NCBI RefSeq assembly: GCF_001625215.2
Contig: NC_030386.2
Span: forward strand, 17,640,545 to 17,704,544
Reading direction: 5' to 3'
Origin: Daucus carota subsp. sativus
Taxonomy: Eukaryota; Streptophyta; Magnoliopsida; Apiales; Apiaceae
DNA length: 64,000 bases
Part shown: positions 33,601 to 44,008 of the stretch, piece after piece
Position numbering within the stretch: the stretch's first letter is position 1
Layout: the number at the start of each line of letters is the position of its first letter
Made by a program: the position numbers and the translations under genes
The notes under the pieces: model-generated
Database searches by the model: none
Told to the model about the DNA's origin: nothing
What the model saw: the letters and a program-made list of their open reading frames with translations, nothing else

Positions 33601-36600
33601 ATCTTTTGAGTTTTGATAGTAATGGAAAAGAAAAAGAATGGACAGAGAAATTTACATCTCTGATGATTTCTTCTATTTGCGAGTTTCTTAAAAGATGAGC
33701 TGTAAATCTGTCCCAAAAAAAAAAAGATGAGCTGTAAAGAAAGATAAGTAGACTCACCCCACTTCTATAGTTTCCATGTTAACTGATATGCACAAGCATA
33801 CATCCATGTCAGCTTCTCTGCGATACCCATGTCCTTTTCAATGATGTAGATATTCCACCAGTTTGGCCGTATTATTGTTTTTGGCACAGTGCAACCTTTT
33901 TTTTCCCCAGTACTATATTTTATTTAATAATGTATAAAGCATGTTAAAAAATCAATTGAAGTTGTAGATATTAGAGTCTTTTCCCAAAAAAAGTAAGCTA
34001 TGTTTTCTTTGTTTTCAGGATACAGGATGGGCCTGTCACTTGCATTTCGTTAAGTGATAGTCAAATGATTGTCGGGGGTTCCTCCACCGGAAGTATCACT
34101 GTATCGGATCTTTCATCGGCTCAGCGAGTAGCTACACTGAAGTCATATGGTTCTGCAGGTTATGTACTTGCATCGGATCTTTCATCAGCTCAGCGAGTAG
34201 CTACACTGAAGTCATATGATTCTGCAGGTTATGTACTTGCATCAGATCTTTCATCAGCTGAGCGAGTAGCTACACTGAAGTCATATGATATGACTTCAGT
34301 GTAGCATATGACTTCAGTGTAGCATATGACTTCGGTGTAGCTACTCGCTGAGCCCATATGGTTCTGCAGGTTATGTACTTGCATCATTACATTATTCTCA
34401 CTATAAGTTTGATGTCATTAGTATATCTCTTTATCAGATGGAAATTACCATCTCTCTCTTGCGTTCTCAAGGTAGATATGCTAAGCCCATTGGGTCTGTA
34501 GGTTTTGTCTTATCACGTTTTTACCAAAAAATCTTGGCTGTCCCTGAACATTGGGTTCCCAGCTGTTCACGACTCCGGACTCTGATCAGTATTTTTAATT
34601 GAATATCTGTAATTTTTGTGTTCTCACTTTCCTATGATGATATCTTGGTTGTCTATAAAAGAAGGGGTTCCCAGATGTCCATGATTATGGACTCTGATTA
34701 ATATTTTTAATGAAATTCTTCAAATCTATACTATACTGCATAAGCCAACATGGGTATAAATTGTCGTCGTACAAAATTTTGGTTTGGTCATGTTTGTTTG
34801 GTGATTCACTTTATAAATAAAAGTTTGCTACACGTAGAGTTCTCATAGTTTTACATCTCTAAACAGTTTGATATACTACAAGATAAAAACTCCATCATTA
34901 TTTTTTTAAATATAATTTATAATTAGTTAAAACATAAAAAAAGTAAATTTACCATCATCAATATATATTAAATTTAAATTATATATAATAAATTTAAAAA
35001 TATATAGCCGCCCGTGCTTTGCACGGGTTTAAGGCTAGTGTATAATAACAAAAAGAGGAAATATTAATTTAAAAGAGGTTTTTATAAATTGGCCAAGCTA
35101 AAAGAGCATCTAGAGGCCATCACTCTTACAGGGTAATTAGGCTTCTAGTAGGGCTTTCTCGTAGCTTCGACAAATTTATCCTCAGTAAGCACCTGTATTT
35201 GACCCGCAAGGCATGGCCTAGTAGATACCCCTGACATCATAGTAATAAGCAGTCAAGGATTAAAGCTTCGGTGAATGCATGAGTATTAAAGTTTTGTAAT
35301 TGACCATAACAAAAAGGGAAAAAAGGTAATAATCTAGCAACAAACCAATACTGTAACCCCAAATTGCTGATGCAAAAGTCAGGATCACAAGCTCATAATT
35401 AGAAATCCTATGATTTAATTCTTAAACTTGGAGAACCAATACTCGAATCCTTGAATCCTTAACATTGCTAATGTAAAAATTAGGATCACAAGCTCATAAA
35501 TAGAAGTTCTGCAGTTTAATCCTTAAACACAAAAAAGCTCATTAATATCTACTATAAGAAGAAAACTAAACCAGTGCTTTATCAATCTATCTCTTGGTTG
35601 GAATTGGGCTTCCAGAGCTTCTTTGTTTTGGTCCAGCCGATATTTTTTAGATCACGTTGAGGTCTGTCTTGCTAAAGGGCACTGTCTTCTTTCCTTAGTT
35701 ATTTATCATTACTTCTATTTTCTTGCTGTGTATATGCCTGATTAGTGGCAGGCACTTGGCATAAACACATAATTCTCACATTTATATTCTATCATATCAT
35801 TTTCTGGGGGAAGATTTCTCTCTATTTTTGACTGTGCCTTGAGATTCCTGATATTGAAAGCAGTCTTTTAGTAGTGGCAGTTTTTGTCTTTTGTTCTATC
35901 TGATTAAAAATTATGGACAGGCATTAGCACCTTGTGTGTCAACCCTAGTTCTCCGTTGATATTTTCTGGATCAACAGCAGGCCAAGCATTTTGTTGGGAC
36001 CTCAGGTATGTTAACTGACTATTATATGGAAATAAATTTCAATAACATCATTCTCTTTGGGTGAAGCTTTCGATGTGGCTAGCTTTATTGTCTGGAAAAC
36101 TGTTACTTGTTTTTATTTTCCTCAATCTAGATAAAATACACACACACACATATTGCAAAGAAAACGTACAGGTAGGGAAAAGCAAGTTGGTCCGCAGAAA
36201 AAGAAATATCTTATCCAGTAATAAACAGAAAGATGACCTGAAGTCCTAAAATGGACCAAATAATATACTGATTGTAATAAATTAACTGAATAGAAAAATA
36301 CTTGGGCCTCTTCAAGAGTTTGTGGTGTTTCAATGGAAAATTTGATTATATTCTATTATTCTGTATGTAACAAGTCATCAATGTTTGTAACTAACTGTCT
36401 GGTTGTGTTTTTTGGCAGGACAATGAGATGTTTGTGGCGGACAAGGGCGAGTCCGAATGTAATATACTCTATGCATCACCTGCGAGATCACACATCAACA
36501 TTAGTCATGGGTGGAATAGATGGTGTATTGCGCATAGTAGATGAAATCAGTGGCAAGGTCCTTTCAGGCTGTATCCTCGATCAGAATACTAGTGGATCGG

Positions 36601-36782
36601 TAAGTACTGAAGCATCAAATAAGCTCTCCAGGAAAAAAGGAAGAAGAATCGCAGAAGATACCAAGCTAGATCTTATGCCCAAGACTTCAAGACCTTCTAT
36701 CAACTGTTTAGCTGTTGGATTCCAGAAGGTTGTTACTACACATGATGACAACTACATTAGAGTATGGAAGTTCAAGATTTAA
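30666..36782 (+). CDS. F-box/WD40 repeat protein (At3g52030-like)
   Basis: A likely substrate-recognition subunit of an SCF ubiquitin ligase: the N-terminal F-box would bind a SKP1/ASK protein and the WD40 part would bind the target. Nine exons (30666-30832, 30947-31147, 32112-32166, 32425-32523, 32854-32957, 33446-33535, 34019-34158, 35921-36005, 36419-36782) give 434 residues with consistent phases. The F-box is LTHDILLIIFSFLDFLDLLH plus CSAVCKSWNWVIS. WD blades include LVLTGGDDKVMRLWSV, IVSLVGTSVGIWRR, GGSSTGSITVSDLSS, FSGSTAGQAFCWDLRT and VTTHDDNYIRVWKF at the very end. A GSVSTEASNKLSRKKGRRI insert interrupts the last blades. Exon 7 ends in a tandemly repeated region with alternative donors. 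The upstream TTG at 30,648 was rejected as start in favour of ATG at 30,666. Similarity to At3g52030 is from memory of that protein's layout. Confidence 0.85.
34103..34385 (+). repeat. 69-bp tandem triplication plus inverted 18-bp repeats at an exon-intron junction
   Basis: A 69-bp unit starting ATCGGATCTTTCATC repeats at 34,103, 34,172 and 34,241. It covers the end of F-box exon 7, the splice donor (GCAG|GTTATG) and the first intron bases. After the third partial unit come three inverted 18-bp copies of ATATGACTTCAGTGTAGC, then an original-like donor at 34,369/34,370. A perfect 17-bp stem with a TGA loop spans 34,269-34,305. Donors at 34,158 and 34,227 both keep the frame; reading on past 34,227 meets TAG at about 34,302. 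Confidence 0.9.
34725..35038 (+). mobile_element. Non-autonomous Helitron 3 in F-box intron 7
   Basis: A 314-bp element with 5' end TCTATACTATACTGCATAAG after an A and 3' end CCCGTGCTTTGCACGGG, then TTTAAGG and CTAG before T. The hairpin equals that of Helitrons 1 and 2, but the 5' end is a different subtype. It is non-coding and lies in the 1.76-kb intron 34,159-35,920 in the sense orientation. Confidence 0.8.
35364..35528 (+). repeat. Imperfect 64-bp direct repeat in F-box intron 7
   Basis: Segments 35,364-35,427 and 35,465-35,528 share AGGATCACAAGCTCATAA and the flanking words TTGCT and CTTAAAC. They are about 80 percent alike by eye. The origin is unknown. Confidence 0.65.
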
Positions 36783-37714
36783 CTAGCTCTGTTCAAGATT
36801 TAACTAGCTCTTTTGTATATAGACTTTTATATTTAGAATTCTCTGTTTTCATTTTTCAAATAGCAAACTAGTTTTTTTTACTTGGAATTTTTTATCTTCC
36901 CTTCAGGGTCGGTGTGATGCTCGCCGGAATTTTTTATTTTTTAATGATAGAGAAATATTTCAAATGAGAATTTGATGCCTGAGTGCAGCAAAATATTTTC
37001 CGCAAGTGATTTGACTATATATGCAATTTTGTCTAACGAAAAGACTAGTTTATGATGTCTTGACTTAGGTAAAAGCAGATTTTTTTCTCGAAAAGTATGA
37101 GAATTTCGACTTTATGTCAAGTGCAGCAAAATATGAGGATTTCAAGTTTATGGCAAGTGCAGCAAAATAATTTCCGCAAGCGATTTGACTATATATATGC
37201 AATTATGTCTCACGAGTAGACCCAGGGCTGTAAAAAGCGGGAATCGGACTAAATCGGTGTAGTCACGGAACATGAAACGGAACATGAAACGGAACATGAA
37301 TTAATCGGTGATTAATTGAATTGATCGGGGATTAATCAGTGATTAATCGGAAATTTAATCAGTTCGGCGAGCTACGGAACAGGGATTAATCGGTGACTAA
37401 TCGTGATTAATCACCGACTTTTAGAACAGAAAATAGACCAGTGATATATCTTCTTAACTTGGTATTGTTTTTGAGCTTTTCAATTTTGCTCAAAGTAATT
37501 ATAAATTTCACTATCAAATCTCATAAAAAATAAATTTTCATATGATAACTCAAAAATCAAAATATATAAATATCAAAAAATATATATATAAAACAGCAAA
37601 CTGATTTCTACACCAGCAATTTTTTTAAAGTACTCCAAAACAGACTCTTAGCAGGTAGAGCTGGCGGCCTAAGATTAGTCAATAAAACAGCATCTAACTC
37701 AAGCTTGTAAAAAC
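36783..37714. other. Intergenic region after the F-box gene
   Basis: It contains a 63-bp direct repeat (36,983-37,045 and 37,157-37,221, both with GTGCAGCAAAATA then CCGCAAG). A block of GATTAATCGG-rich interspersed repeat lies at about 37,230-37,430. The last 60 bases are the duplicated flank shared with the intact NAA10 copy. Confidence 0.5.
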
Positions 37715-38163
37715 ATGGTGTGCATACGATGAGCCACCATCAACGACCTCTTAGCCATGCAAGCATGCAATCTATTCTGTTTGCCGGGGAATTACCAGCT
37801 TCAAATCTACTTGTACCACATCATTTCTTGGCGGCAGCTCCTCTATGTTGCAGAAGACTACAACGGCAAGATAGTGGGATATGTCTCAGCCGAAATGGAA
37901 GAAGAAGCAACATCCGAGTGTCACGGTCATATCACTTCTTTAGCTTTTCTCAGAAGTCATCGAAAACTTCGTCTTCCTACTAAGCTGATGATGGCTGCTC
38001 ATAGCGCGATGGAACATGTGTTTGGCACGGAGTATGTTTCGTTGCATGTCCTGGAGAGCAATCAGCCTGCGTTTAATCTGTACACGGAGTTTATGATTCG
38101 GAGGGCAAGTATTATGCGGATGGGGAGGATGCTTATGTTATGAGGAAGATTTTCAAGGAGTAG
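37715..38163 (+). pseudogene. NAA10-like acetyltransferase pseudogene
   Basis: A single-exon copy closely similar to the gene at 41,455. The sixth codon is TGA (37,730-37,732) where the intact copy has AGA. The catalytic-signature LPENY is changed to LPGNY. The cofactor loop RKLGLATK is RKLRLPTK. A deletion of about 16 bases after the TYTE-equivalent (about 38,090) shifts the frame and removes GYK. The original end (AAG GAG TAG at 38,163) is still visible. Homology continues about 60 bases upstream of the ATG, so the locus was duplicated as DNA rather than copied from mRNA at this step. Confidence 0.88.
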
Positions 38164-38578
38164 ATAGAAATATTTATCTGCATGGACTTGAGGTGTAATC
38201 AAGAATTTTTCTTGTCAATGCATCTCAAATGATTCTGCCATCGGTTCCCAACTAGGTGAATTTCAAGTCCAGTGGAAACACCCTAATAAATTAATAATAA
38301 GAAAAGCTCTTGTTAGGGTCCCCTTGATCTTGAATGGGAATAGAAATAAGTAATATATGTCCAATCTCGATTATCTAAACAAAGGTGTAATAGATACACA
38401 AAATAGTGGAGAGAAAACATACACAAAATAGTGGAGAGAAAACATACCGAGGGAAATTTAGAGTGGCTAGCTGCACAACCACAAAATGCTAGAAGCTGAT
38501 AAAGTGCACTGCACTTTGGAATGCTGGTATGTTTTACTATTTTCTGAAATTTTTTTTGTTCTAGTAGACTCTGAGGCA
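38164..38578. other. Short intergenic region
   Basis: It contains a tandem duplication of ACACAAAATAGTGGAGAGAA at about 38,396-38,444. It is otherwise the 3' flank of the PPR gene. Confidence 0.5.
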
Positions 38579-40666
38579 TCACCATAGGTCCTTGCAAGAG
38601 CAGTGTCCTCCAACAAAATGATGAAATCGATTGGAATCCCTCAAAATGATTGGTCGTTCAATAATGTTAGACACAAACTTCATAAAGGCATGGCAGTCGC
38701 TGCAAACACGTATATTCTTCAATATCCTTATGGGTAGTTTTCCTTGGGGATTTTTAATCAATCCAAATGCAAGAGCTAATTTCTCACTGTGGTAGCATAT
38801 TGCTTCGAATTTCTCATCTTCGCCGACATTGTGCAGAACCAAGCTTTTATCAGGAATAAAGCCAGATTCTTGTAGCTTGCGTACCAGTTCGTTCAACTGT
38901 AGATAAATGGCTTTTGATTCAGGATGACTTCGATCTTCTGATACAAACTTATAAAACTTACCACCACTCTCAATCCAACTGTAGGCTGCAAACTTTTTAA
39001 CTTTCTTGTTTTTCATTAGCGATCTAATCGCTGCAACATCCTTCCATCTTCCATCAGTGGCATACATGTTGGAGAGCATTACATATGGTTCAGCATTAAA
39101 TGGGTCTAATTCAATGAGATGTTTTGCTGCTATCTCCCCATTTTTAATATCACCACACATCTTACAAACAGATAAAAGGGTAGACCAAATGAGGCTGTTT
39201 GGGGTATGTTCCATGTCTTCAATTAGAGCAACGGCTTTGTCAATACGACCTGATCGACCAAGGAGATTGATTATGCATGCATAGTGATCCAAAGTTGGTG
39301 TCATTCCATGCAATCCTCTGATGGAATTGAAGTACCTCTGGCCTTCCTCTGTTAACCCTGCATGCATACATGCAGACAGAACACCAACAAAAGTAACATA
39401 ATCTGGCTTCAGATTCTGGTGCATCATTTCTTCATAGAGGTCTAGGGCTGTTATATCCATTCCATTGTGCGCATACCCTATTATCATGGAATTCCAAGAG
39501 ATAACATTTTTACACGGCATTGCTGTAAAAATAGTCCAAGCATCTGTAGTCTCTCCACATTTAGAATACATATCAACGAGAGTGCTGGAGACTAGCAAAT
39601 CTTTATCAACCCCCATATGAACAGCTTTTCCATGAACTGCCTGACCATGATACAAAGAGGCCAGTCTAGCACAACAGCTTACAATAATAGAGATAGTAAA
39701 CTTATCAGCTTTTATATTCTCTGATAGCATCTGACCAAACAATATTAGAGCATCTTCTTCCATATTATTTTGCACATAACCAGCAATCATTGTTGTCCAG
39801 GAGACCTTGTCCTTCTCCTTAATCTCCGCAAAAAGTTTCTCTGCTTCATCCATATTTCCAATTCGCAAGAAAGCTCCTAGAATATTTGAAATCGTAACCT
39901 GATCAGGCCTTAAACCAGACACCTTCATATCCCGAAATAAACCAATACATTCATCAGGTTTTCCATGTTTCATATAACCCGAAATCATCAAATTCCAAGA
40001 AACTACATTCTTATTCACCATTCGATTAAACAACCACCGAGCCTGATCAATATGACCACACTTAGCATACATATCAACCAAAGTATTCCACACAAACACA
40101 TTCCCTCCAAAACCATCAACCAAAATCCTCCCGTGAATTTCTTTCCCACGCCTCAAATCCATCACCATTGAACACACGTTCAACACACTCACAAGCGTAT
40201 AATCCGTAAACTCAAACCCTTCTTTCTGCATTCTAACAAAAACCTTCAAGGCCTCGTTGCAACAACCACTCGAAGCTAACCCCGAAATAACCGTATTATA
40301 AGAAACCGAATCACGACAAGGCATTCCATCAAAAAACGCTTTTAACTCGTCAACAGAACCCAACTTACAATACCCAGAAAGCATAGCATTGTAAGTGAAG
40401 ATGTCTCTATGGGACATTCTATCAAACAGGTTGCGTGCATCTGACAGATACCCAGATTTCGCATAAAACTGAAGAAGACGATTATGTACAAAAGTGGTCG
40501 TGGGTTGCTCCAAGTGAATGTCCATGTGAGATTGTAATCTCTTAGCTTGTTGAATGTCATTTTGTCGAACACAGTCAAGCACGAGACGAGTGTATGTTTC
40601 CGTGGTTGCTCGGCCGTGTTTGTATAGTGAGTCGATGGCTTCGCGCAACGTGTTCCTAGCATTCAT
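38579..40666 (-). CDS. DYW-class pentatricopeptide repeat protein
   Basis: An intact single-exon frame of 695 residues. Successive PPR motifs of the P/L/S types run from about residue 55 (VHNRLLQFYAKSGYLSDARN) to about 520, with typical repeats such as VFVWNTLVDMYAKCG and VSWNLMISGYMKHGKPDE. E/E+ motifs follow, then a DYW cytidine-deaminase domain. The predicted zinc and catalytic residues are H626 and E628 (HSE) with C655 and C658 (CSDC). HCSC near the end also matches. The last three residues are DLW rather than the canonical DYW. The family performs C-to-U editing of organelle transcripts; the PPR array sets the RNA site. The N terminus could be a weak organelle targeting signal. The target transcript cannot be deduced by eye here. 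Confidence 0.93.
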   Translation of the reverse strand: MNARNTLREAIDSLYKHGRATTETYTRLVLDCVRQNDIQQAKRLQSHMDIHLEQPTTTFVHNRLLQFYAKSGYLSDARNLFDRMSHRDIFTYNAMLSGYCKLGSVDELKAFFDGMPCRDSVSYNTVISGLASSGCCNEALKVFVRMQKEGFEFTDYTLVSVLNVCSMVMDLRRGKEIHGRILVDGFGGNVFVWNTLVDMYAKCGHIDQARWLFNRMVNKNVVSWNLMISGYMKHGKPDECIGLFRDMKVSGLRPDQVTISNILGAFLRIGNMDEAEKLFAEIKEKDKVSWTTMIAGYVQNNMEEDALILFGQMLSENIKADKFTISIIVSCCARLASLYHGQAVHGKAVHMGVDKDLLVSSTLVDMYSKCGETTDAWTIFTAMPCKNVISWNSMIIGYAHNGMDITALDLYEEMMHQNLKPDYVTFVGVLSACMHAGLTEEGQRYFNSIRGLHGMTPTLDHYACIINLLGRSGRIDKAVALIEDMEHTPNSLIWSTLLSVCKMCGDIKNGEIAAKHLIELDPFNAEPYVMLSNMYATDGRWKDVAAIRSLMKNKKVKKFAAYSWIESGGKFYKFVSEDRSHPESKAIYLQLNELVRKLQESGFIPDKSLVLHNVGEDEKFEAICYHSEKLALAFGLIKNPQGKLPIRILKNIRVCSDCHAFMKFVSNIIERPIILRDSNRFHHFVGGHCSCKDLW

Positions 40667-41454
40667 CTAATATGATTTTGTCATCATATTTTGTGATTTG
40701 ACTATTACGGTAGAAATCTCATGTACCAACTAGTACCAAGAAATTTATCATTTTAAAAGAGTTATATATAAATGAGGTTTATATATTCATAATAAAAAAA
40801 ATTATATATTAACTTTTAATATATTAAAACTGTCATACACTTCATTTTTAAGTGATGTACCAATATTTTAACACTTTTTGGGGTAAAAATAACCAATATA
40901 ATCTGAGAACATTAACTAATTAGATGAAAGTTTTGTCATTAACATTAAATTAAATAATATATTTAATAAAGATGAGTTAATGATAATACATGATCCGAAA
41001 GTCATTGAACAACTGCACAAACAAGTGTTAAAAAATATTATTTACCGAGACTTTTTATCATAGCGAGAGGGCTTCTACCTAATGCAATTCTGTCTCGCGA
41101 GGAGATCATGAAGGGTTTGATGAGCTTAAAATAAATGTTTTTTTATTTAAAATGAAGAAGTGAAGTAAAACTTAAAAATAAGTAAAAATTTGTGATGATT
41201 AAAATATTTGAGATAGAAATAGAAGCATGAAACAAAAACAAAAACTAACTTTCTCAATTTTTTATAAATTTTTCTTAATTTATTATACATGAATAAATGT
41301 TTCTAACATATAAATGAGGAAGTCCGGGCCAAACAGCCGATGATGTCTTTGACTTGGTAGGTAGAGCTGGCGGGGCAAGACAAGTCAATAAAACAACGCC
41401 ATCTACCTCGACCTCGAGCTTGTAAAAACAAAACAGAACTCTCTTCCAAAAACC
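40667..41454. other. Intergenic region between PPR gene and NAA10 copy
   Basis: AT-rich; it should contain both divergent promoters. The final 98 bases (41,357-41,454) match the flank of the NAA10 pseudogene. No other feature is seen. Confidence 0.45.
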
Positions 41455-41919
41455 ATGGTGTGCATCCGAAGAGCCACCATCAATGACCTCTTAGCCATGC
41501 AAGCATGCAATCTATTCTGTTTGCCGGAGAATTACCAGCTCCAAATCTACTTGTACCACATCATTTCCTGGCCGCAGCTCCTCTATGTCGCAGAAGACTA
41601 CAACGGCAAGATTGTGGGATACGTCTTAGCCAAAATGGAAGAAGAGGCAACACCCGAGTGTCACGGCCATATCACTTCTTTAGCTGTTCTCAGAAGTCAC
41701 CGAAAACTTGGCCTTGCTACGAAGCTAATGATGGCTGCTCATAGCGCGATGGAACATGTGTTTGGCGCGGAGCATGTGTCGTTGCATGTCCGGGAGAGTA
41801 ATCGGGCTGCGTTTAATCTGTACACGGAGACGTTGGGGTACAAGGTTCATGATTTGGAGGGAAAGTATTATGCGGATGGGGAGGATGCTTATGTTATGAG
41901 GAAGATTTTCAAGGGGTAG
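41455..41919 (+). CDS. NAA10: N-alpha-acetyltransferase 10 (NAA10/ARD1-like), intronless
   Basis: A GNAT-fold catalytic subunit of the NatA complex, which acetylates the N termini of nascent proteins at the ribosome with NAA15. The 154-residue frame starts [20 protein letters not shown]. It has the LPENY substrate-site signature (residues 23-27), [10 protein letters not shown], and the acetyl-CoA loop R83-KLGLATK in the R-x-x-G-x-A form. [20 protein letters not shown] follows, and it ends [17 protein letters not shown]. Plant NAA10 proteins usually carry a further C-terminal tail of a few dozen residues; here the protein stops just after the GNAT fold. Lack of introns suggests a retrocopy, with the parent elsewhere. 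The pseudogene at 37,715 ends at the same codon, so the short C terminus predates their duplication. Confidence 0.88.
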   Translation: MVCIRRATINDLLAMQACNLFCLPENYQLQIYLYHIISWPQLLYVAEDYNGKIVGYVLAKMEEEATPECHGHITSLAVLRSHRKLGLATKLMMAAHSAMEHVFGAEHVSLHVRESNRAAFNLYTETLGYKVHDLEGKYYADGEDAYVMRKIFKG

Positions 41920-42379
41920 ATATAGATATTTTCTGCATGTTCATCGATAAGTGGCCTGTTAATTAGGAAAAAACAGGAAAGAAATATTTTAAATTGTCCA
42001 GGTCTTTGAAATTCTCTAATTGATTCTGTTTGGAAAGCTGGATTTCATTTGAAATCCTCAATCAGATATGATATCTGACATCTCTTTAAATTTTATATCT
42101 GGGGAAAATAATAAAAAATTTGGACTATAACTACGTTATTCATTTCAAGATGTACACGACTATAATCCTATAATCTTAGTAACTCAATTATTGTCAAAGA
42201 ATTATAATATTAGGTGAATAAATCATAAAACTAAATAAAAAAATAATTATAGTATTTAGATATATAAAATAATACAATATCTTGAAATTATAATGATTTC
42301 GAATATAGCGCTCAATTTTATTTTGGCTTAAATATGTTTTTACCATCGAAATTTAACCGATATACACTGACCATCAAAA
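41920..42379. other. 3' flank of NAA10 copy
   Basis: AT-rich sequence without any feature that I can support. Confidence 0.4.
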
Positions 42380-43045
42380 TATCAAAAAAATAGGGTCAGA
42401 ATACCTAACCCGAACCCGACCCGCACTACCCGCGGGTAACCCGAACCCGACCCGAAAATTAATATTTATTAATAATTTTTTTTAAAATAATAAATAAATA
42501 TTATTTTAATCCAAATAAATTAATTTTTATTAAATTAAATAATTTTATATTAAATTTAACTAATAAATTTTATAAAAATAATATAAATAATATAAATAAA
42601 TATAATATTTATATTATATATTAATTTTCGGGTAATTTCGGGTAACCCGAAAATAACTCGTTTTTTCTGGGTTGATTTTGGGTCAACCCGAACCCGAAAA
42701 ACTTCAACCCGAATTAGTATTTTGCGGGTCGAATTCGTGTCAGCAAAACAAATTAAAATACTGAAATACAATCAAATGAAACATAAAGATGATGTGACGG
42801 AAACTAACTTATTCGTTTCATATATGAACAGGTTGGGTTGGTTGAGGGTTATAATATGTTAAATCCTGACCCAACCCAATTTATTCGGGTTTTTTGAAAA
42901 TGAACCTATTCAACTATCGGTTTTGAACGGTTCTGTTTGATCGGTTCAAAAGAGGGTTGATTTGGATCGGGTTTCGCGGGTTGGGTCGGTTATGTTCACC
43001 CCTAGTTGTCGGGTCGGGTCCAATATTGCCACCCCTAGCTTGTAG
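42380..43045. repeat. CCCGAACCCGACCC-type interspersed repeats
   Basis: Two adjacent non-coding repeat blocks rich in AACCCGAACCCGACCCG words and their complements, followed by a GGGTTGGGTCGG block ending in CACCCCTAG. They resemble widespread plant MITE-type repeats. The termini were not resolved. Confidence 0.45.
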
Positions 43046-43069
43046 CCATGGCAAATATTTCTCTTGTAC

Positions 43070-43560
43070 TTTCGTGTTTTTATGTACTGCACCCTAAACC
43101 CGAATCCGAATTGTTTCGATTTCGTGTCTGGAACACGTACACGAACCGTATTATTTCGTGTCAACACGAACCGTACACGTTAGGTACATGAAAAATTTCG
43201 TGCACCTTCCGTGTACCACGAACGGTCCAGATGAATTGTACACGAAATAAACACTTGTACACGAAAGTTCATGAATTTCACAATAAATCTATTTTTTTTT
43301 ACAATTTTTCTGTGCCAAACAATAAATTAGACATATAATAAATTCATAAAATACCATAAATGAAATAACAGAATTGAAATTAATTAAAAAATATATAAAA
43401 ATAAGTATAATATATAGTGTACTTTCATGTCGTTCGTGTACTTGTATTAAAAACTGAACCCGACACTAAATATAACTGTATTTTTCGTATTCGTGTACTT
43501 TTGGTGTTCGTGTACCGAATATTGAAAATCAAACCCAACTTTTCGCGTCTGGTTGCTTGG
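43070..43560. repeat. ACACGAACCGTACACG-type interspersed repeat
   Basis: A non-coding repeat with many ACACGAA and TTCGTGT words in opposite orientation at its two ends, giving foldback potential. The superfamily is unknown. Confidence 0.45.
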
Positions 43561-43688
43561 CTGCATTCTGCAGGTGCTGTACGTCCCTTCTCGTTCTTCG
43601 TGCCAATCGCTATTTACTTTGTTTATTTTGGAGAAATATTTATTATTTTTTAAATTAAAGTTTTGATTTTACAAATAATTTATAGTTA

Positions 43689-44008
43689 CTCTCTCCGTCC
43701 CAATGAATAATATACATTGAGATTGGACACGGAGACCAAGAAAAAGTGTAAGAAATGAGTAAAGCTAGATCATAGATGGAAAGTGGGTGAAGTGGTGGGA
43801 CCCACTTATTTTTAATAGATGTGAGATAGTGGAGGAAAGTAGTGGGTGTAATAGTATTTTTATTATTATCGAATGAAGATAGTGGAAGAAAGCAGTGGGT
43901 GGGTGTAACAGTGTTTTATTTTATAAAAAGTTGCTATTTTGAGAATGTATAAAAATGATGGGATATCCAAAAAAAAAAACTGCATGGAATTGACCGAGAC
44001 GGAGGGAG
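43689..44008. mobile_element. Stowaway-like MITE
   Basis: The left terminus CTCTCTCCGTCCCAATGAAT and right terminus GACCGAGACGGAGGGAG are inverted. TA precedes the left end; the right flank is CA, so one duplication copy has decayed. It contains a local duplication of the GTGGAAGAAAGCAGTGGGTG type. Confidence 0.65.

Noticed and set aside
35150-35300. Possible tRNA gene or SINE in F-box intron 7
   Set aside because: Some words resemble tRNA-like boxes, but no cloverleaf or A/B box spacing and no target duplication could be found.
42946-43653. Open frames around 42,946-43,653
   Set aside because: They run through ACCCGAACC- and CGTGTACACGAAC-type repeats, and their Arg/Val-rich content reflects the repeat words.
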